Shown in pieces: positions 6,283 through 9,038 of a stretch of DNA of 9,038 bases. The notes under the pieces are model-generated. The model saw nothing but the letters and a program-made list of their open reading frames with translations. It made no database searches and was not told the origin of the DNA. A program made the translations under genes and the position numbers. Where the stretch lies: positions 1-9,038 of the forward strand of contig CALAQT010000056.1 in NCBI GenBank assembly GCA_937888775.1, given 5' to 3'. Source of the stretch: an uncultured Actinomycetes bacterium (GTDB lineage Bacteria > Actinomycetota > Thermoleophilia > Solirubrobacterales > Solirubrobacteraceae). Every line of letters begins with the position of its first letter. Positions within the stretch are counted from its first letter, which is position 1.

Positions 6283-6621
6283 ATGTCCCTCGCCTATGCC
6301 GATGAGGCGATCCATTTGCGCGAGGTCACGGCGCTCAGCGACCGGGACATCGCACGCGCCACCGGCTCGGGTGTCAGCACGGTGTCTGCGTGGCTTCGGC
6401 GAGAGCGGGCTCCGCGTGGGCGCCGCGCCGAGCGGCTCGTCGAGCTGTCGGCGATCGCCGATCGCCTCGCGGCGGTCCTCGGCCCGGAACGGGTGCCGGT
6501 GTGGCTGAACAAGCCGGTGCCGGCGCTGGGTCATCGCAAGCCGTTGGACGTGATCGCCGACGGTGGCTACGAGCAGGTCTCGCGCGCGGTGGCCGAGCTC
6601 GAATCGCCGACCTTCGGCTAG
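6283..6621 (+). CDS. Xre/MbcA/ParS-type antitoxin
   Basis: A 112-residue protein. Residues 12-40 form a helix-turn-helix ('ALSDRDIARATGSGVSTVSA' then 'WLRR'), and residues 63-107 match the C-terminal antitoxin domain (DUF2384 type): 'VPVWLNKPVPALGHRKPLDV' followed by 'IADGGYEQVSRAVAELE', the 'lggr.PldlL..g.yerV...L' pattern. The next gene, four bases downstream, is a RES-domain toxin, the usual partner. In this family the antitoxin binds and blocks the toxin active site through its C-terminal domain and represses its own operon through the HTH. The start ATG 6283 is chosen because the domain begins right after it and a -10 box lies just upstream; the frame is open further 5' but that part overlaps ssb in another frame. 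The HTH is smaller than in many Xre proteins. Confidence 0.82.
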   Translation: MSLAYADEAIHLREVTALSDRDIARATGSGVSTVSAWLRRERAPRGRRAERLVELSAIADRLAAVLGPERVPVWLNKPVPALGHRKPLDVIADGGYEQVSRAVAELESPTFG

Positions 6622-6625
6622 CGCC

Positions 6626-7150
6626 GTGCACGCACATGTGTCGGCGGTTCCCGTAGCCGGGGTGTGGTGCCGGCACGTTCCGGCGGATGCGCAGGCGATG
6701 CCGGGGCACCCCGAGCCGAACGGGCGCTGGCAGCGCGGCGAGCGGCTCGCCGGGCTTTATCTCGCGGAGGACCCGGACACCGTGTGGGCTGAGTGGTATC
6801 GCGCGCTGGCAGAGCTCGGTCTACCGCCGGATACCCGCCTACCCCGCGACCTGTGGCGGTTCTCGGTGAACCTGAAGCGGGCCGCGGACGTTTCCCGGCG
6901 TGCGGCGCTGCGGGCGCTCGGCCTGCCAGATCCGCGACCTGATCGTGCGCAATGGCCGGCGTTTCAGGACGCCGGCGCCCAGCTGGCCAGCGACGGTTTC
7001 CAGGGCGTGCTGTTTCGCTCCAGTGCGCGCCCCGCGGGTCTGTGCCTGTGCGTGTTTGCGTCCGCGGGTGGCTCCCCCGGCGTAGTCCCGGCGGGTAGCC
7101 CAGTGCGGATCATCGCCGCGCCCGTGCCGCCGCGCGGGATGCGCACCTGA
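6626..7150 (+). CDS. RES-domain toxin (type II TA, MbcT-like)
   Basis: A 174-residue protein from GTG 6626, four bases after the antitoxin stop; GTG 6638 is an alternative and neither has a clear ribosome binding site, so coupled translation is likely. RES domains are named for conserved Arg, Glu and Ser. Here they can be placed at R34 in 'NGRWQRGERLAGLYLAEDP', E56 in 'TVWAEWYR', and S132/S133 in 'FQGVLFRSSARP'. The 'LYLAEDPDTVWAE' stretch is the family's most typical feature. Studied RES toxins, including MbcT of Mycobacterium tuberculosis, consume NAD+ and stop growth when the Xre antitoxin is lost. The pair would stabilise the element it sits on or act in phage defence; this is inference from the family. 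The domain looks complete and the residues needed are present, so the toxin is probably active. Confidence 0.82.
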   Translation: MHAHVSAVPVAGVWCRHVPADAQAMPGHPEPNGRWQRGERLAGLYLAEDPDTVWAEWYRALAELGLPPDTRLPRDLWRFSVNLKRAADVSRRAALRALGLPDPRPDRAQWPAFQDAGAQLASDGFQGVLFRSSARPAGLCLCVFASAGGSPGVVPAGSPVRIIAAPVPPRGMRT

Positions 7151-7171
7151 GCGCACTCACCCGGGTGCAGC

Positions 7172-7192
7172 CGCTCGCGGATTGCGCGAGCG
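7172..7192. terminator. Hairpin after RES toxin gene
   Basis: CGCTCGCG (7172-7179) pairs perfectly with CGCGAGCG (7185-7192) around a five-base loop, 21 bases past the toxin stop. There is no T-run after it, so it would be a weak or factor-assisted terminator, or a 5' leader structure of the next gene. Confidence 0.35.
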
Positions 7193-7283
7193 CCAACTCG
7201 CCACGGACGCGTGCGAGCTGCCCAGATCAGAACGCTGGGCGCGGAAAGCCCGATCGCGCTGATCAACGAATCGAATCCAACTT

Positions 7284-7290
7284 GGAGGAA
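7284..7290 (+). promoter_or_regulatory. Ribosome binding site deciding the DUF932 start
   Basis: GGAGGAA with five bases from the GGAGG core to ATG 7294 is the best Shine-Dalgarno sequence in the window. It rules out the in-frame upstream codons from 7165 on as the start, and suggests this gene is translated efficiently and independently of the toxin-antitoxin pair. Confidence 0.75.
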
Positions 7291-7293
7291 ACA

Positions 7294-8304
7294 ATGTCTC
7301 ATGGCATCACCAGCAGCGACAGCATGTACAGCGTCCGTGAACTTCCGTGGCACGGATTGGGAGCGGTGCTGGACGAGTACCCGGCCTCGATCGACGAGGC
7401 GCTCCAGAAGGCCGGACTGGGGTGGAGGGTCACCCACGGCGACGTCTTGGTCGTAAAGCGCGCGGACTGGACGGATGACTTCGGAATCGAGCATCCGGCC
7501 GAGTTGATCCCAGCCCGGGGTTTCAAGGCGAACCTTCGCGAGGACACCGGCGAGGTGCTCGGCATCGTCTCCGACGAATACGAGGTGGTCGACAACATCG
7601 ACGCGTTCCGATTCCTGGACGCACTGATCGGCTCCGAGATGCGCTTCGAGACCGCCGGTAGCCTCTGGGGCGGCCGGCGCGTGTGGGTGCTCGCCCGGCT
7701 GCCCGAGTACGTGGAGCTCGGCGGCGACCTGTCGGCGACCTACATCTACGTGGCCAACAGCCACGACGGGTCGATGGCCGTGACCGCCGCGGTCACGCCG
7801 ATCCGGATCGTCTGCGCGAACACACTGGGCGCGGCGCTACGGCAGGCCGAATACGGACTCAGCGCGCAGCGGACCTTCCGCTTCCGGCACGCCGGCAATC
7901 TGCAGGCGAAGTTCGTCGAGGCCAGGAAGGTGCTCGGGATGACGATCGACTACCAGAAGCAGTTCAAGCAGCTCGCCGACAGGCTGGCGCTCGAGCCGAT
8001 CAGCGAGCACACGCTGGAGCGCAGCGTGCTGCGGCACATATGGGTGATCGACGAGGACATGGGCAAGCTCGCGCGCGCCAATCGCGAGCGGGCGATCGAG
8101 AGCGTTGTGGCGATCTTCCGCGGCAGGGGAAGTGCCGGCGATACCAGCGGCAATAGCCCTGGCACCAAGTGGGTCGCGTTCAACGCGATCGCTGAGCACC
8201 TCGACTACGGGCGGCGCTACACCGCGCGGACCAACCAGGTCCAGCGCTCGTTCGAGGACACGTCGCTCAAGCAGCGAGCGCTCGAACTCATACGTACGGC
8301 TTGA
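7294..8304 (+). CDS. DUF932 phage/plasmid-like protein
   Basis: A 336-residue protein of the DUF932 family (TIGR03299, 'phage/plasmid-like protein'). Family marks: N-terminal 'YSVRELPWHGLGAVLDEYP' followed by 'SIDEALQKAGLGWRV' (12-46); 'VANSHDGSMAVTAAVTPIRI' (153-172) leading into 'VCANTLGAAL' (173-182); and near the C-terminus 'GTKWVAFNAIAEHLDYGRRY' (290-309). Length is normal for the family. The biochemical role is unknown. Members are found on plasmids, phages and integrative elements, often near recombination and SSB-type genes, which fits this setting. No membrane segment or signal peptide. The middle (200-275) is rich in charged residues and probably helical. It has its own strong ribosome binding site and is followed by a stable hairpin, so it may be a separate transcription unit from the toxin-antitoxin genes. 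Confidence 0.85.
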   Translation: MSHGITSSDSMYSVRELPWHGLGAVLDEYPASIDEALQKAGLGWRVTHGDVLVVKRADWTDDFGIEHPAELIPARGFKANLREDTGEVLGIVSDEYEVVDNIDAFRFLDALIGSEMRFETAGSLWGGRRVWVLARLPEYVELGGDLSATYIYVANSHDGSMAVTAAVTPIRIVCANTLGAALRQAEYGLSAQRTFRFRHAGNLQAKFVEARKVLGMTIDYQKQFKQLADRLALEPISEHTLERSVLRHIWVIDEDMGKLARANRERAIESVVAIFRGRGSAGDTSGNSPGTKWVAFNAIAEHLDYGRRYTARTNQVQRSFEDTSLKQRALELIRTA

Positions 8305-8336
8305 GCGAAGCGCTGACCCGAAGCGCATGAGGTCCG

Positions 8337-8365
8337 GGGGGATCCGAGCACGGGTCGGATCCCCC
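8337..8365 (+). terminator. Strong 11-bp hairpin after the DUF932 gene
   Basis: GGGGGATCCGA (8337-8347) and TCGGATCCCCC (8355-8365) pair perfectly around the 7-base loop GCACGGG; with one bulged G the stem extends by two more pairs. It starts 32 bases after the stop codon. There is no T-run downstream, as is common for terminators in high-GC actinobacteria, so it is a likely terminator or mRNA 3'-end stabiliser. Confidence 0.6.
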
Positions 8366-8389
8366 GGCCTCGCGTTGGCGTCCGGCTGA

Positions 8390-8647
8390 TCGACCCGAGC
8401 GCCAGCGAGGGCTGAGCAGCCCGTCGGCGACACCGGCCGCCACGAGCCGCGCCAGCTCGACGCAATCGTCGACGCCGAGCTCGAACACGCGCTCGCCGAT
8501 CCCGACCCGCTCCGAGGCATAGCCCAGCTCACCGCCCGCTGGGCAGCCGCCTTCGTGCTCGATCCCGCCGCCGTGACCCGCACCAAAGCGCTCGGCACAG
8601 AGCGGATCGCGCGCAAGCTCCGCGACGCGCTCCCCGGCGGCGACTGA
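8390..8647 (+). pseudogene. Small open frame without a usable start codon
   Basis: The frame runs from just after a stop at 8387-8389 to TGA 8645-8647 and reads as a credible helical protein: 'RQLDAIVDAELEHALADPDP', then 'LRGIAQLTARWAAAFVLDPA', then 'TKALGTERIARKLRDALPGG'. Codon third positions are strongly G/C, as in real genes here. No ATG, GTG or TTG occurs in the first 50 or so codons; the first GTG is deep inside the frame. Either the 5' end has been lost, a frameshift separates it from its start, or an unusual start is used. I do not recognise the family. It follows the DUF932 gene and its terminator and runs up to the insertion sequence, so it may be a relic trimmed during rearrangement. 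Confidence 0.4.
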
Positions 8648-9038
8648 GGCAGGCTGTTTCGCGGAGACCTTGAAACGAGGGATTGGGCCCTCCAGAGAGG
8701 AACTCCACGTTCATGCCCCGAGCTAAGAAGTATCCCGATGAGTTGATGGACCGCGGTGTCCGGCTGGTGTTTGAGTCTGGTCGTCCGGTCGCGGCGATCG
8801 CGCGTGATCTTGGTGTTGGTCACGAGGCGCTGCGTAAGCGCGTGCGCCGTGCCGAGGCCGACAGCGGTGCCCGCCCGGATCTTCCCAGCACCCAGGAGCG
8901 TGAGGAGATCCGCCGGCTGCGCACCGAGAACTACCAGCTGCGGCGAGCCAACGAGATCCTCAAGTCAGCCTCGGTGTTTTTTGGGCGCTACTGCTCCTTC
9001 CGTGGGTGAGGTGAGGGACGTGGCGGGGTAGCTTCGCC
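8645..9038 (+). mobile_element. IS3-family element, left part (continues or breaks beyond window)
   Basis: An IS3-type OrfA lies at 8713-9009. The upstream stretch with 'CTGTTTCGCGGAGACCTTGA' (8653-8672) is of the kind seen at IS3-family left ends (a GTTT...GGAGAC core), and a TG dinucleotide at 8645 could be the tip. The left boundary is a guess, because the right end and its inverted repeat are outside the window. If the tip is at 8645, the stop codon of the preceding small frame is supplied by the element. Confidence 0.45.
8713..9009 (+). CDS. IS3-family transposase OrfA
   Basis: A 98-residue protein starting at ATG 8713, with a GAGAGG ribosome binding site about 12 bases upstream. 'KKYPDELMDRGVRLVFESGR' and 'PVAAIARDLGVGHEALRKRV' (about 5-45) are the helix-turn-helix of the HTH_Tnp_1 type that binds the element's ends; 'EREEIRRLRTENYQLRRANE' (62-81) is the leucine-zipper used for dimerisation; and 'ILKSASVFF' (82-90) is the hallmark just before the frameshift zone to OrfB. 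After VFF the usual charged tail is replaced by 'GRYCSFRG' and a stop. A run of six T followed by G (8977-8983) sits at the place where programmed frameshifting occurs in this family. Neither alternative frame within the remaining bases shows the start of an OrfB integrase, so the copy may be interrupted here or the OrfB signature may begin beyond the window. Confidence 0.85.
   Translation: MPRAKKYPDELMDRGVRLVFESGRPVAAIARDLGVGHEALRKRVRRAEADSGARPDLPSTQEREEIRRLRTENYQLRRANEILKSASVFFGRYCSFRG

Noticed and set aside
7837..8823. Long minus-strand open frame across DUF932, hairpin and OrfA
   Set aside because: It crosses three supported features on the other strand and has no domain; its length comes from the rarity of stops in GC-rich DNA.

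Overview
The window is GC-rich DNA of actinobacterial type. Third codon positions are strongly G/C, GTG starts are used, and the families are typical of high-GC Gram-positive bacteria and their mobile elements. A genus cannot be fixed from the sequence. The content reads as an accessory region (plasmid, integrated element or prophage remnant) rather than housekeeping chromosome: DNA-recombination genes, a toxin-antitoxin pair, a DUF932 plasmid/phage-type protein and insertion-sequence material.

Left part (1-1595, + strand): the end of a Rad52-like single-strand annealing protein overlaps, by a TGATG junction, a PD-(D/E)XK nuclease with four cysteines placed as in Cas4/AddB-type iron-sulfur nucleases. 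An annealing protein coupled to an exonuclease is the architecture of phage and plasmid recombination modules of the Red or RecET kind. Region 1596-2234 has no convincing intact gene. It holds two copies of a 14-bp direct repeat that look like an insertion-sequence end, and a probable frameshifted minus-strand relic.

Middle (2235-5609, - strand): one large gene encodes an 1124-residue STAND-type P-loop ATPase followed by 13 copies of a TPR/kinesin-light-chain-like repeat at an exact 42-residue period. Stretches of it are clearly less GC-rich than the neighbours. It lies between the annealing/nuclease pair and the next + strand recombination gene.

Right part (5742-8304, + strand): a single-strand DNA-binding protein ends in the canonical acidic DDLPF tip, but its 5' end is scrambled between reading frames. 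Next come an Xre/MbcA-type antitoxin and a RES-domain toxin four bases apart, then a DUF932 protein with a strong ribosome binding site. A strong hairpin follows, then a small open frame with no start codon, then the start of an IS3-type element (OrfA) that runs to the window edge.

Taken together, annealing protein, nuclease and SSB would form a recombination module for an element's own DNA, Xre-RES would stabilise the element, and the STAND-TPR protein is a candidate sensor or defence ATPase carried with it. The joint working of these parts is inference from gene order.
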